A DNA stretch of 64,000 nucleotides from assembly GCF_043195125.1 (NCBI RefSeq), contig NZ_JBAFWR010000008.1; one strand, written 5' to 3'. The stretch is from NCEH01 sp043195125. Its GTDB lineage: Bacteria; Pseudomonadota; Alphaproteobacteria; Rhizobiales; Xanthobacteraceae. Positions 51,716-59,849 of this stretch are shown here, one piece after another. The notes under the pieces were generated by a model. It was not told the DNA's origin. It was given only the letters and a program-made list of their open reading frames with translations, and did no database searches. Within the stretch, counting starts at the first letter, position 1; the number at the start of each line of letters is the position of its first letter. The position numbers were made by a program, and so were the translations under genes.

Positions 51716-52471
51716 ATGGGCTACGCGATCGAAGCGCGTGACCTGAGCAAGCAGTTCAACGGCTTTTTCGCCGTAAAGGACGTCAGCCTGCAGGTTGCGG
51801 AAAATACCATACACGGCATCATCGGCCCCAACGGGGCCGGCAAGACCACGCTGTTCAACCTGTTGACCAGCTTCCTGAAGCCGACCCACGGCTCGATCCA
51901 TTATCGCGGGCGCAACATCACCCATTTGGAGCCGGCCGCCGTGTCGCGGCTCGGCCTGGTGCGCTCGTTCCAGATCTCCTCAGTGTTCGACCAGCTCTCG
52001 GCGCGGGACAATGTGCGCGTCGCGCTCCAGGGGAAAGAGGGCGGAAGCTATTGCTTTTGGCGCTCCACCGCCGCGCTCGCCCGCTTCGACGACCGCGCCG
52101 ACGAACTGCTGGAGATGGTCGGCCTCACCGCCTATGCCGACACCGCCTCCGGGTCCCTCGCCTATGGCCGCAAGCGGGCGCTGGAGCTTGCCACCACCCT
52201 CGCGCTGGAACCGGAAACCCTGCTGCTGGACGAGCCCATGTCCGGCCTTGGCCCGGAGGATATCGGCCCGATCACCGAGCTGATCCGCACCGTGGCGAAG
52301 GGGCGGACCGTGGTGATGGTGGAACACAATCTCCCGGTCGTCGCGACCCTTTCCGACACCATAACGGTGCTGGCGCGCGGCCAGCTCCTCGCCAGCGGCA
52401 CCTATGCGGAAGTCACGGCCAATCCCGAAGTCATCACCGCCTATCTCGGGGAGGACGACGATGACGAATGA
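51716..52471 (+). CDS. LivG-type ABC transporter ATPase
   Basis: A 251-residue ATPase with Walker A GPNGAGKTT, Q-loop RSFQISSVFDQLS, Walker B LLLDEPMSGLGPED and switch His MVEHNLPVVATL. The ABC signature is degenerate, LAYGRKRALELATTL, where LSYGQQR is usual. GGAGGAGGG precedes the ATG. It overlaps the LivF gene by 11 bases. Confidence 0.87.
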   Translation: MGYAIEARDLSKQFNGFFAVKDVSLQVAENTIHGIIGPNGAGKTTLFNLLTSFLKPTHGSIHYRGRNITHLEPAAVSRLGLVRSFQISSVFDQLSARDNVRVALQGKEGGSYCFWRSTAALARFDDRADELLEMVGLTAYADTASGSLAYGRKRALELATTLALEPETLLLDEPMSGLGPEDIGPITELIRTVAKGRTVVMVEHNLPVVATLSDTITVLARGQLLASGTYAEVTANPEVITAYLGEDDDDE

Positions 52472-53177
52472 GGCGACTCCCGCCGTGCTCTGCGTGCGCG
52501 ACCTGCATGGCTGGTACGGTGATTCCCACGTGCTGCACGCGGTCTCCTTCGACGTGCGGCCCGGCCAGCTCGTGACGCTGCTGGGCCGCAACGGCGCCGG
52601 CAAGAGCACCACGCTCAAAGCCATGATGGGCCTGCTGGACAAGCGCCGCGGCTCGATCCTGTTTCGCGGCAAGGAGACCATCGCGGCACAGGCCAACCAG
52701 ATCGCCCGCCAGGGCCTCGCCTATTGCCCGGAAGATCGCGGCATCTTCGCCACCCTCTCGGTGGAGGAGAATCTGCGCCTTCCCCCGAAAATCCGAGACG
52801 GCGGCATGGGGATCGACGCCATCTACCGCCTGTTTCCCAACCTCAAGGACCGCGCCAAGAGCGTCGGCACCAAGCTCTCCGGCGGCGAGCAGCAGATGCT
52901 CGCCATCGCCCGCATCCTGCGCACCGGCGCCGACACGCTCCTGCTGGATGAGCCGACCGAAGGGCTCGCCCCGGTCATCGTCAAGCAGATCGGGGCGGTG
53001 ATCCGTGAGCTGAAGGGGCTCGGCTACACCATCCTTCTGGTGGAACAGAACATCAAGTTCGCCGCCAAGGTCGCCGATCAGCATTACGTCCTGGAGAACG
53101 GTCGCGTGGTGGAACACATCCCCCATGCCGCTCATGCCGACGAAGTGCGCGGCATCGCCAACTATCTGCACGCATAG
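52461..53177 (+). CDS. LivF-type ABC transporter ATPase
   Basis: A 238-residue ATPase with Walker A GRNGAGKST, LivF-type GLAYCPEDRGIFATLSV, signature LSGGEQQMLAIARIL, Walker B LLLDEPTEGLAPV and LLVEQNIKFAAKVAD. ATG 52461 lies within the end of the LivG gene. Gene order GFHM with the binding protein elsewhere is less common than H-M-G-F. The permease gene starts 9 bases after its stop. Confidence 0.88.
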   Translation: MTNEATPAVLCVRDLHGWYGDSHVLHAVSFDVRPGQLVTLLGRNGAGKSTTLKAMMGLLDKRRGSILFRGKETIAAQANQIARQGLAYCPEDRGIFATLSVEENLRLPPKIRDGGMGIDAIYRLFPNLKDRAKSVGTKLSGGEQQMLAIARILRTGADTLLLDEPTEGLAPVIVKQIGAVIRELKGLGYTILLVEQNIKFAAKVADQHYVLENGRVVEHIPHAAHADEVRGIANYLHA

Positions 53178-53186
53178 GAGGGCGAT

Positions 53187-54086
53187 ATGCAAAATTTAAT
53201 GGATACTCTCTCCAACCTGTCGATTGATGCATTCATGGGCCAGCTGATGCTTGGCCTCATCAACGGCGCCTTCTATGCCATGCTGAGTCTTGGCCTCGCC
53301 TTGATCTTCGGCATGTTGAACATCGTCAACTTTGTGCATGGCGCGCAATACATGCTGGGCGCCATGCTGGCCTGGATCCTGCTCCAGACCCTCGGCATCA
53401 ATTATTGGGTCTCGCTGCTGCTGGCGCCCTTCATCGTCGGCGCGTTCGGGCTGCTGCTGGAGCGTTTCGTGCTGCGGCGGGTCTATGCGCTCGATCCCGC
53501 CTACGGCCTGCTGCTGACCTTCGGCATCGCCCTGCTGCTGGAAGGCAGCTTCCGCCAGAAGCTCGGCTCCTCTGGGCAGCCTTATGCCATCCCCACGGAG
53601 CTGCGCGGGGGATGGGACCTCGGCTTCATGTACATGCCCACCTATCGGGCCTGGGTGCTCGTCGCCTCCATCACCATCTGCTTCGCGGTCTGGTACGTGT
53701 TCGAGCGCACCCGCCTCGGCTCCTATCTGCGCGCAGCGACGGAAAAGCCCCAATTGGTGCGCGCCTTCGGCATCGACGTGTCGAAGATGATCAACCTCAC
53801 CTATGGGCTTGGCGTCGCGCTCGCCGCGGTGGCGGGCGTGCTCGCGGCGCCGATCTACCAGGTGAGCCCGCTCATGGGCTCCAACATCATCATCGTGGTG
53901 TTCGCGGTGGTGGTGATCGGCGGCCTCGGCTCCATGTCGGGCGCGATCGTCTCCGGCTTCCTGGTGGGGTTCGTGGAGGGATTGACCAAGGTGTTCTATC
54001 CCGCCGCGTCCAGCACCGTCGTGTTTGTCCTCATGGCCTGCGTCCTGCTGGTGAAGCCGGCCGGCCTGTTCGGAAGGAGGGCATGA
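53187..54086 (+). CDS. LivH-type branched-chain ABC transporter permease
   Basis: A 299-residue permease with QLMLGLINGAFYAMLSLGLALIFG, NIVNFVHGAQYMLGAMLAW and the loop LRAATEKPQLVRAFGIDVSKM. GGAGG precedes the ATG, and the stop overlaps the LivM ATG by 4 bases. It forms the channel of the third HAAT importer in the window. Confidence 0.88.
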   Translation: MQNLMDTLSNLSIDAFMGQLMLGLINGAFYAMLSLGLALIFGMLNIVNFVHGAQYMLGAMLAWILLQTLGINYWVSLLLAPFIVGAFGLLLERFVLRRVYALDPAYGLLLTFGIALLLEGSFRQKLGSSGQPYAIPTELRGGWDLGFMYMPTYRAWVLVASITICFAVWYVFERTRLGSYLRAATEKPQLVRAFGIDVSKMINLTYGLGVALAAVAGVLAAPIYQVSPLMGSNIIIVVFAVVVIGGLGSMSGAIVSGFLVGFVEGLTKVFYPAASSTVVFVLMACVLLVKPAGLFGRRA

Positions 54087-55126
54087 CCATGCTCATGGCA
54101 AGTCCCGTCAAGACCCCCGTCGCCGCCAAGGCCGCTGACGCGCGCCGGCGCCAGATTCTCGCCTGGGGGCTCGGCATCGCGGCGCTCGCGGTGTTCCCCT
54201 TCGTGGTCTATCCGCTGTTCGCCATGAAGGTGCTGTGCTTCGCTTTGTTCGCCTGCTCCTTCAACCTGCTGTTCGGCTTCGCCGGTCTGCTCTCGTTCGG
54301 CCATGCCGCCTATTTCGGCATCGCATCGTACGTGACGGCGGAATCGGCGAAATACTGGGGCCTCACCCCGGAACTCTCGATCCTCGCCGGCACCGCCGTC
54401 GCGATCGTGCTGGGGGCGGCGTTCGGCTGGCTGGCGATCCGCAGGCAGGGGATCTATTTCTCCATGATCACCCTGGCCCTGGCGCAGATGGTGTTCTTCT
54501 TCTGCCTGCAGGCGGAATTCACCGGCGGCGAGGACGGCATCCAGAGCGTGCCGCGCGGCGATCTGTTCGGGCTGATCCCGCTCGGCAGCCACATGGCGAT
54601 GTATTATTTCGTCATGGTGGTGTTCCTGATCGGCTTCCTCATCATCTACCGCACCATCAATTCCCCCTTCGGCCAAGTGCTGCGGGCGGTGCGGGACAAT
54701 GACATCAAGGCCACCTCGCTCGGCATCAAGACGCGCCACGTGAAGCTGGCCGCCTTCGTCATCTCCGCCGGCGTGGCGGGGCTCGGCGGCGCCACCAAGG
54801 CGCTGGTGTTCCAGCTCGCCTCGCTCACGGACGTGAGCTGGCAGGCCTCGGGCGAAGCGGTGCTGATGACCGTGCTCGGCGGCGCGGGAACGCTGACCGG
54901 GCCCGTCATGGGCGCGCTTATCGTCACCGGCATGCAGCAATATCTCGCCCAGTTCGGCTCCTGGGTGACCATCATCCAAGGCGCGATCTTCGTGGTCTGC
55001 GTTCTGGCTTTCCGCCGAGGGATCGTGGGCGAGCTCGATCGCATCGCCCATCTTCCCGCCGTGTGGCGGCGGCGACGGGCCGAACGCCGGTTCACCCCGG
55101 CGCCGCGCCCCACCACGGATTTCTGA
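54083..55126 (+). CDS. LivM-type branched-chain ABC transporter permease
   Basis: A 347-residue permease with LCFALFACSFNLLFGFAGLLSFGHAAYFG, VRDNDIKATSLGIKTRHVKL and a C-terminal TVLGGAGTLTGPVMGALIV. The cytoplasmic C-tail is Arg-rich (WRRRRAERRF) and about 20 residues longer than usual. It is coupled to LivH by a 4-base overlap and lies 20 bases before the histidinol-dehydrogenase-like gene. Confidence 0.88.
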   Translation: MTMLMASPVKTPVAAKAADARRRQILAWGLGIAALAVFPFVVYPLFAMKVLCFALFACSFNLLFGFAGLLSFGHAAYFGIASYVTAESAKYWGLTPELSILAGTAVAIVLGAAFGWLAIRRQGIYFSMITLALAQMVFFFCLQAEFTGGEDGIQSVPRGDLFGLIPLGSHMAMYYFVMVVFLIGFLIIYRTINSPFGQVLRAVRDNDIKATSLGIKTRHVKLAAFVISAGVAGLGGATKALVFQLASLTDVSWQASGEAVLMTVLGGAGTLTGPVMGALIVTGMQQYLAQFGSWVTIIQGAIFVVCVLAFRRGIVGELDRIAHLPAVWRRRRAERRFTPAPRPTTDF

Positions 55127-55146
55127 GCATTTTCAACGGAGTTCCC

Positions 55147-56454
55147 ATGGCCTACAAACTCAAAACGGGCCGCGACCAGCAGCTCGTCGCGGATGACGAC
55201 AAGAAGATCCGCGCCACCGTGGAAGCGATCCTCGCCGACATCGAAAGCCGGGGCGATGCCGCCGTGCGCGAATTGTCCGCCAAGTTCGACGGCTGGGAAC
55301 GCGACGACTACCGCCTGAGCGACCAGGAGATCGAGGGGTGCCTCGCCCAATTGTCCAAGCGCGACATCGAGGACATCCAGTTCGCCCAGGCCCAGGTCCG
55401 CAACTTCGCCCAGCACCAGCGCGCCGCCTTGCAAGACATCGAGGTGGAAACGCTGCCAGGCGTGGTGTTGGGGCACAAGAACATCCCGGTGAATTCGGTG
55501 GGCTGCTATGTGCCCGGCGGCAAATATCCGCTGCTCGCCTCGGCCCATATGTCGGTGGTGACGGCCAAGGTGGCGGGCGTTTCCCGCATCGTCACCTGCG
55601 CCCCGCCGTTCCATGGCAAGCCGGCGCCCGCCATCGTCGCGGCCCAGCATCTGGCTGGGGCCGACGAGATCTATTGCCTGGGCGGCATCCAGGCCGTGGG
55701 CGGCATGGCGCTGGGCACGCAGACCATCGCGCCGGTGGACATGCTGGTAGGGCCGGGCAATGCATTCGTCGCCGAGGCCAAGCGGCAATTGTTCGGCCGC
55801 GTGGGCATCGACCTGTTTGCCGGCCCGACGGAAACGCTGGTGATCGCCGACGAGACGGTGGACGGCGAACTCTGCGCCACCGACCTGCTGGGCCAGGCGG
55901 AGCATGGGCCCAATTCTCCGGCGATCCTCCTCACCACCTCCGAGAAGCTCGCCCGCGAGACCATGGCGGAAGTCGAGCGCCTGCTCGGCATCCTGCCGAC
56001 GGCGGCGGTGGCGCGCCAGTCCTGGGAGGATTATGGCGAGGTCATCATCTGCGAGGACGAGGCGGAGATGGTGAGGGAAGCCGACCGGATCGCCTCGGAG
56101 CACGTGCAGGTGATGACCCGCGACCCGGATTATTTCCTCGCCAACATGACCAATTACGGCGCGCTTTTCCTCGGCCCGCGCACCAACGTCTCGTTCGGCG
56201 ACAAGGTAATCGGCACCAACCACACCCTGCCCACCAAGAAGGCGGCCAAATACACGGGCGGGCTGTGGGTCGGCAAATTCATCAAGACCGTTACCTATCA
56301 GCGCGTGCTGACGGACGCCGCCTCGGCGATGATCGGGGAATATTGCTCGCGCCTGTGCATGCTGGAGGGCTTCGCCGGCCATGCAGAGCAGGCCAACATC
56401 CGCGTGCGGCGGTATGGCGGACGCAACATTCCCTACGCCACGGCGGCGGAATAG
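55147..56454 (+). CDS. Histidinol dehydrogenase homologue of the HpsN (sulfopropanediol dehydrogenase) type
   Basis: A 435-residue Zn-dependent dehydrogenase. All HisD active-site positions are kept: Gln250 and His253 (LLGQAEHGP), the catalytic Glu318-His319 (ASEHVQV), Asp352 and His359 (GDKVIGTNHTLPT) and His412 (FAGHAEQ). Segments KAAKYTGGLWVGKFIKTVTYQ are those I associate with HpsN, which oxidises 2,3-dihydroxypropane-1-sulfonate. No histidine-biosynthesis gene is nearby, and the operon carries transport genes and other dehydrogenases, so a catabolic alcohol substrate is far more likely than histidinol. No sulfolyase gene is in view to confirm a sulfonate. Confidence 0.82.
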   Translation: MAYKLKTGRDQQLVADDDKKIRATVEAILADIESRGDAAVRELSAKFDGWERDDYRLSDQEIEGCLAQLSKRDIEDIQFAQAQVRNFAQHQRAALQDIEVETLPGVVLGHKNIPVNSVGCYVPGGKYPLLASAHMSVVTAKVAGVSRIVTCAPPFHGKPAPAIVAAQHLAGADEIYCLGGIQAVGGMALGTQTIAPVDMLVGPGNAFVAEAKRQLFGRVGIDLFAGPTETLVIADETVDGELCATDLLGQAEHGPNSPAILLTTSEKLARETMAEVERLLGILPTAAVARQSWEDYGEVIICEDEAEMVREADRIASEHVQVMTRDPDYFLANMTNYGALFLGPRTNVSFGDKVIGTNHTLPTKKAAKYTGGLWVGKFIKTVTYQRVLTDAASAMIGEYCSRLCMLEGFAGHAEQANIRVRRYGGRNIPYATAAE

Positions 56455-56466
56455 GCGGGAGGCGAC

Positions 56467-56511
56467 GGCGGCCCCCTCTGCGGCCATGTTGCCGCAGATG
56501 GAAGGGCCGCC
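56467..56511 (+). terminator. Two-part hairpin after the HpsN-like gene
   Basis: GGCGGCCC (56467-56474) pairs with GGGCCGCC (56504-56511), and TCTGCGGC (56477-56484) with GCCGCAGA (56491-56498), with a CATGTT loop and small internal bulges. It starts 13 bases after the stop. It should end the 49043-56454 operon before the LacI gene. Confidence 0.7.
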
Positions 56512-56566
56512 AAAGACCGGGCTATAAGGTGGCTGCGCGCATGCGCCGGACCATGGCGGAGGATGG

Positions 56567-57583
56567 ATGAGCAAGATTACCTCGCGCGACGTGGCGCGCG
56601 CCGCGGGCGTGTCGCAATCCACGGTCTCGCGGGCACTTGCCGGCGATGCCCGCATTTCGAGCGATACGCGCGAGCGCATCCTCTCGGCGGCGCAAAGCAT
56701 CGGCTATACGCCCAACGAGCTGGCGCGCAGCCTCCTGAGCAACAAGTCGAACATCGTCGGGCTGGTGATGGGGGATCTGCTGAACCCCTTCTATCCCACG
56801 GTGCTGAACGGCTTCGTTGCGGCGCTGCAGGAGCTCGGCAAGAGGGTTCTGCTGTTCACCGTGCCGCCGGGCGGGGAAGTGGACGACGTGCTGCCGTTCC
56901 TCCTGCAATATCAGGTGGAAGGGGTGATCATCACGTCCTCGGCCTTGTCCAGCAAGATGGCCAATGCGTGCGAGCGCAACAAGACCCCGGTCGTGCTCTT
57001 CAACCGTGCCACCTACAAGGAGGCGGTCTGCTCGGTGTGCTGCGCCAATGTGCAGGCGTCCTTCGACCTCGCGGAACGCCTGATCGAGGCGGAGCACGAC
57101 CGCTTCGCCATCATCGGCGGGCGGGCCGATACCTCGACCCATATCGAGCGCAAGCAGGGCCTGGAGGAGGCGCTCGCGCGCCATGGATTGTCACTGGTGG
57201 GCGACGAGATGGGCGACAACACCTATGAGGGAGGCTTTGCTGCCGCCCTGCGCCTGCTGCGCTTCCGCAGGCGGCCCAATGCCATCGTGTGCGTGAGCGA
57301 CGTGATGGCCATGGGGGCGCTCGACGCGGCGCGGTTCGAACTCGGCCTGCGCGTGCCGCAGGACCTCTCCATCGTCGGCTTCGACGATATCCCCTCGGCC
57401 TCCTGGCCGAGCTACCAGCTCACCACGGTGCGCCAGCCGATCGCCGCCATGATCGAGCGCTCCCTGGCGCTGCTGTTCGACCCGGAGCGAAAGACCAAGC
57501 GCAAGGCGATCACCGAGCGGCTGCCCGGTGAATTGATCGTGCGCTCTTCCGCGCTGATCACCTCGAAATACCCGGCGGAATAA
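56567..57583 (+). CDS. LacI-family transcriptional regulator
   Basis: A 338-residue repressor. The HTH and hinge are MSKITSRDVARAAGVSQSTV... with SRALAGDARIS and SLLSNKSNIVGLVMGD (residues 1-68). The periplasmic-binding-protein-like ligand domain follows, ending with VGFDDIPSASWPSYQLTTVRQP. Identical candidate operators (GCATACGTATGC) lie before the binding-protein gene 109 bases downstream and in the pdxA/dehydrogenase promoter 7.6 kb upstream. It probably controls the whole 47865-59781 island. Confidence 0.87.
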   Translation: MSKITSRDVARAAGVSQSTVSRALAGDARISSDTRERILSAAQSIGYTPNELARSLLSNKSNIVGLVMGDLLNPFYPTVLNGFVAALQELGKRVLLFTVPPGGEVDDVLPFLLQYQVEGVIITSSALSSKMANACERNKTPVVLFNRATYKEAVCSVCCANVQASFDLAERLIEAEHDRFAIIGGRADTSTHIERKQGLEEALARHGLSLVGDEMGDNTYEGGFAAALRLLRFRRRPNAIVCVSDVMAMGALDAARFELGLRVPQDLSIVGFDDIPSASWPSYQLTTVRQPIAAMIERSLALLFDPERKTKRKAITERLPGELIVRSSALITSKYPAE

Positions 57584-57621
57584 CCCCGCGCGCGCCGGGA
57601 AACGACCATTGACACGCGCGT

Positions 57622-57653
57622 GCGCCTGTGAATGCATACGTATGCACAGGCGC
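57622..57653 (+). promoter_or_regulatory. Candidate LacI operator nested in an inverted repeat
   Basis: TGCATACGTATGCA (57633-57646) is a perfect 14-bp palindrome and shares 13 bases with the site at 48928. Around it, GCGCCTGTG (57622-57630) pairs with CACAGGCGC (57645-57653). It lies between the LacI stop and the binding-protein start. The outer pair could form a terminator-like stem that contains the operator. Confidence 0.68.
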
Positions 57654-57691
57654 TAGACCTGAAAAACAAAACGTAAGGGGAGATGCCCAAA

Positions 57692-58906
57692 ATGAAGAAA
57701 CTGTTCTCGCTTCCCGCGCTCGCGGTGGCCCTCGCGGCCGCCCTGCCGCTCGGCACGGCCCACGCCGCAGACGGCGTGAAGATCGGCGTGCTGACCGACA
57801 TGTCCGGCCTGTTCTCGGACATTTCCGGCCAGGGCTCCGTGACCGCCGTGCAGATGGCCATCGATGATTTCGGCGGCAAGGTGCTCGGCCAGCCCATCGG
57901 CCTCGTCTATGCCGATACGCAGAACAAGGCCGACATCGGCGCCGGCATCGCCCGCCAATGGTACGAGACCGATAATGTCGACATGATCACCGACATTTCC
58001 AACTCCGCCGTGGCCATCGCGGTGGTGGATATCGCCGCGTCGCTCAAGAAGATCGCCATCGTTGTCGGCGCCGCCACCTCGCGCATTTCCAACGACAAGT
58101 GCACGCCCTATTCCATCCATTACGCGTTCGACACGATTTCCTGGGCCAACGTCACCGGCAAGGCGATCCTGAAGGATGGCGGCGACAGCTGGTTCTTCCT
58201 CACCACCGACTATGCCTTCGGCCTGGCGCTGGAGAAGGACACCGCGCAGATCGTCAAGGATGCGGGCGGCAAAGTGGTCGGCTCGGTGAAGACGCCGCTC
58301 AACACACCGGACTTCTCCGCCTTCCTGCTCAGCGCCAAATCCTCCGGCGCCAAGGTGATCGCGCTCGCCAATTCGGGCGGCGACACCATCAATGCGGTGA
58401 AGCAGGCCGAGGAGTTCAAGATCACCAAGGACGGCAAGCAGCGTCTTGCCGTGCTGGGCGGCTACATCACCGACATGCACTCCATCGGCCTGAAGACCGC
58501 CCAGGGCCTGCTCTACACCGAAGGCTTCTACTGGGATCTCAATGACGAGACCCGCGCCTGGTCCAAGCGCTTCTACGAGAAGATCGGCCGCATGCCCACC
58601 GTCACCCAGGCGGCGGATTATTCCTCGGTGCTGCATTATCTCAAGGCGGTCGCCGCCGTCGGGTCCAAGGACAGCGACAAGGTGATGGCGGAGATGCGCA
58701 AGACTCCGGTGAACGACATGTTCGCAAAGAACGGCATCATCCGCGCCGACGGCCGCATGGTCCACGACATGTACCTGCTCCAGGTGAAGAAGCCGGAAGA
58801 GTCCAAGTATCCGTGGGACGACATGATCGTCAAAGCCGTGGTGCCGGGCGACGAGGCGTTCCAGTCGATGGAAAAGGGCTCCTGCCCGCTGGTCAAGCGC
58901 GGCTGA
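57692..58906 (+). CDS. HAAT-family substrate-binding protein
   Basis: A 404-residue binding protein with a Sec signal (MKKLFSLPALAVALAAALPL, then GTAHA, cut before ADG). The mature part begins VKIGVLTDMSGLFSDISGQG and has TDISNSAVAIAVVDIAASLKK. The start at 57692 is preferred over ATG 57683 because AGGGGAG (57676-57682) abuts the earlier ATG with no spacing but is 9 bases from the later one. It should serve the LivGFHM subunits at 51716-55126, from which it is separated by a terminator and the LacI gene. Confidence 0.87.
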   Translation: MKKLFSLPALAVALAAALPLGTAHAADGVKIGVLTDMSGLFSDISGQGSVTAVQMAIDDFGGKVLGQPIGLVYADTQNKADIGAGIARQWYETDNVDMITDISNSAVAIAVVDIAASLKKIAIVVGAATSRISNDKCTPYSIHYAFDTISWANVTGKAILKDGGDSWFFLTTDYAFGLALEKDTAQIVKDAGGKVVGSVKTPLNTPDFSAFLLSAKSSGAKVIALANSGGDTINAVKQAEEFKITKDGKQRLAVLGGYITDMHSIGLKTAQGLLYTEGFYWDLNDETRAWSKRFYEKIGRMPTVTQAADYSSVLHYLKAVAAVGSKDSDKVMAEMRKTPVNDMFAKNGIIRADGRMVHDMYLLQVKKPEESKYPWDDMIVKAVVPGDEAFQSMEKGSCPLVKRG

Positions 58907-58916
58907 GGACCGAGAA

Positions 58917-59007
58917 GCCGGTGCCTCGCCTGCCGCCCGCTCCGCGCCCGTTCGCAGCCTGACAGCGAACACGGGCGCGGAACGCCGGCTGCGGGCGGGG
59001 CACCGGC
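58917..59007 (+). repeat. Long multi-segment hairpin between binding-protein and SDR genes
   Basis: Four successive paired blocks: GCCGGTGCC/GGCACCGGC (58917-58925 with 58999-59007), CCGCCCGC/GCGGGCGG (58933-58940 with 58991-58998), TCCGCGCCCG/CGGGCGCGGA (58941-58950 with 58972-58981) and TTCGC/GCGAA (58951-58955 with 58965-58969), with bulges between. It begins 10 bases after the binding-protein stop. No T-run follows, so it is likely an mRNA-stabilising or attenuating structure. Confidence 0.75.
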
Positions 59008-59031
59008 CCCCAACAATCAAGGGACACCATC

Positions 59032-59781
59032 ATGTTGCTGGAAGGAAAGGTCGTGGTCGTCACCGGCGCGGCCACCCCGCGCGGGATCGGCTTCGCCACA
59101 GCGACCCGCTTCGCCCGCGAAGGCGCCCGCATCGCCATCCTCGATCTGGACGGCAAGGCGGCCGCCGATGCGGCGGCACGCCTTGGAACCGCACACGTCG
59201 GGCTCGCTTGCAACGTCACCGATCCGGCGCAGTGCGCCCACGCCATCGGCGCCGTGCTCGCCCATTTCGGCGCGCTCGACATCATCGTCAACAATGCCGG
59301 CGTCAGTCAGCCCACCCGCCTCATGGATGTGGACCGCGCCAATTACGATCTGGTGATGGACGCGAGCCTGCGCGGCACGTTCAACATGAGCCAGGCGATC
59401 GTGCCGCATTTCCGCGAACAGCATGCCGGCGTCATCGTCTGCATCGGCTCGCTCGCGGCCCTGCGCGGCGGCGGCGTGTTCGGCGGCCCCCATTATGCCG
59501 CCGCGAAAGGGGGCGTGCACAGCCTTGCCAAATCCATGGCGCGCGAGCTTGCCGCCGACGGCATCCGCGTCAATGCGATCGCGCCCGGCCTGGTCGATAC
59601 GGACATTTTCCAGGGCCAGCTCACGCCGGAGCGGCGCCGGGCAGTGGAAGAGGCCGTGCCCATGGGCCGCCTCGCCCGCGCCGACGAGATCGCCGATGCC
59701 TGCCTGTTCCTCGCGAGCGATCTGTCCAGCTATGTCACGGGCGCCGTGCTGGACGTGAACGGCGGGCTGCACATGCATTGA
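59032..59781 (+). CDS. Short-chain dehydrogenase/reductase
   Basis: A 249-residue classical SDR with the cofactor motif VTGAATPRGIGFATA, NNAGVSQPT and the catalytic Ser140, Tyr155 and Lys159 (HYAAAKGG). The acidic DLDG after the second strand suggests NAD preference. It is the last gene of the LacI-controlled island and would oxidise an alcohol of the pathway. HpsO/HpsP enzymes of dihydroxypropanesulfonate breakdown are also SDRs, which would suit the HpsN-like neighbour. Confidence 0.87.
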   Translation: MLLEGKVVVVTGAATPRGIGFATATRFAREGARIAILDLDGKAAADAAARLGTAHVGLACNVTDPAQCAHAIGAVLAHFGALDIIVNNAGVSQPTRLMDVDRANYDLVMDASLRGTFNMSQAIVPHFREQHAGVIVCIGSLAALRGGGVFGGPHYAAAKGGVHSLAKSMARELAADGIRVNAIAPGLVDTDIFQGQLTPERRRAVEEAVPMGRLARADEIADACLFLASDLSSYVTGAVLDVNGGLHMH

Positions 59782-59809
59782 GGCCGGCGCGCCGCCGCGT
59801 CGCACGGCC

Positions 59810-59849
59810 GAGGCCGCCGGGATGACACCCGGCAGGCCCCGCCGGCCTC
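59810..59849. terminator. Candidate bidirectional terminator between convergent SDR and PPK2 genes
   Basis: GAGGCCG (59810-59816) pairs with CGGCCTC (59843-59849), and CCGGG (59817-59821) with CCCGG (59828-59832) inside it. The 66-base gap is otherwise empty. Confidence 0.5.

Noticed and set aside
55147..56454. Biosynthetic histidinol dehydrogenase (hisD)
   Set aside because: The active-site residues fit, but there are no his genes nearby and the sequence outside the active site and the setting match the HpsN-type catabolic branch.
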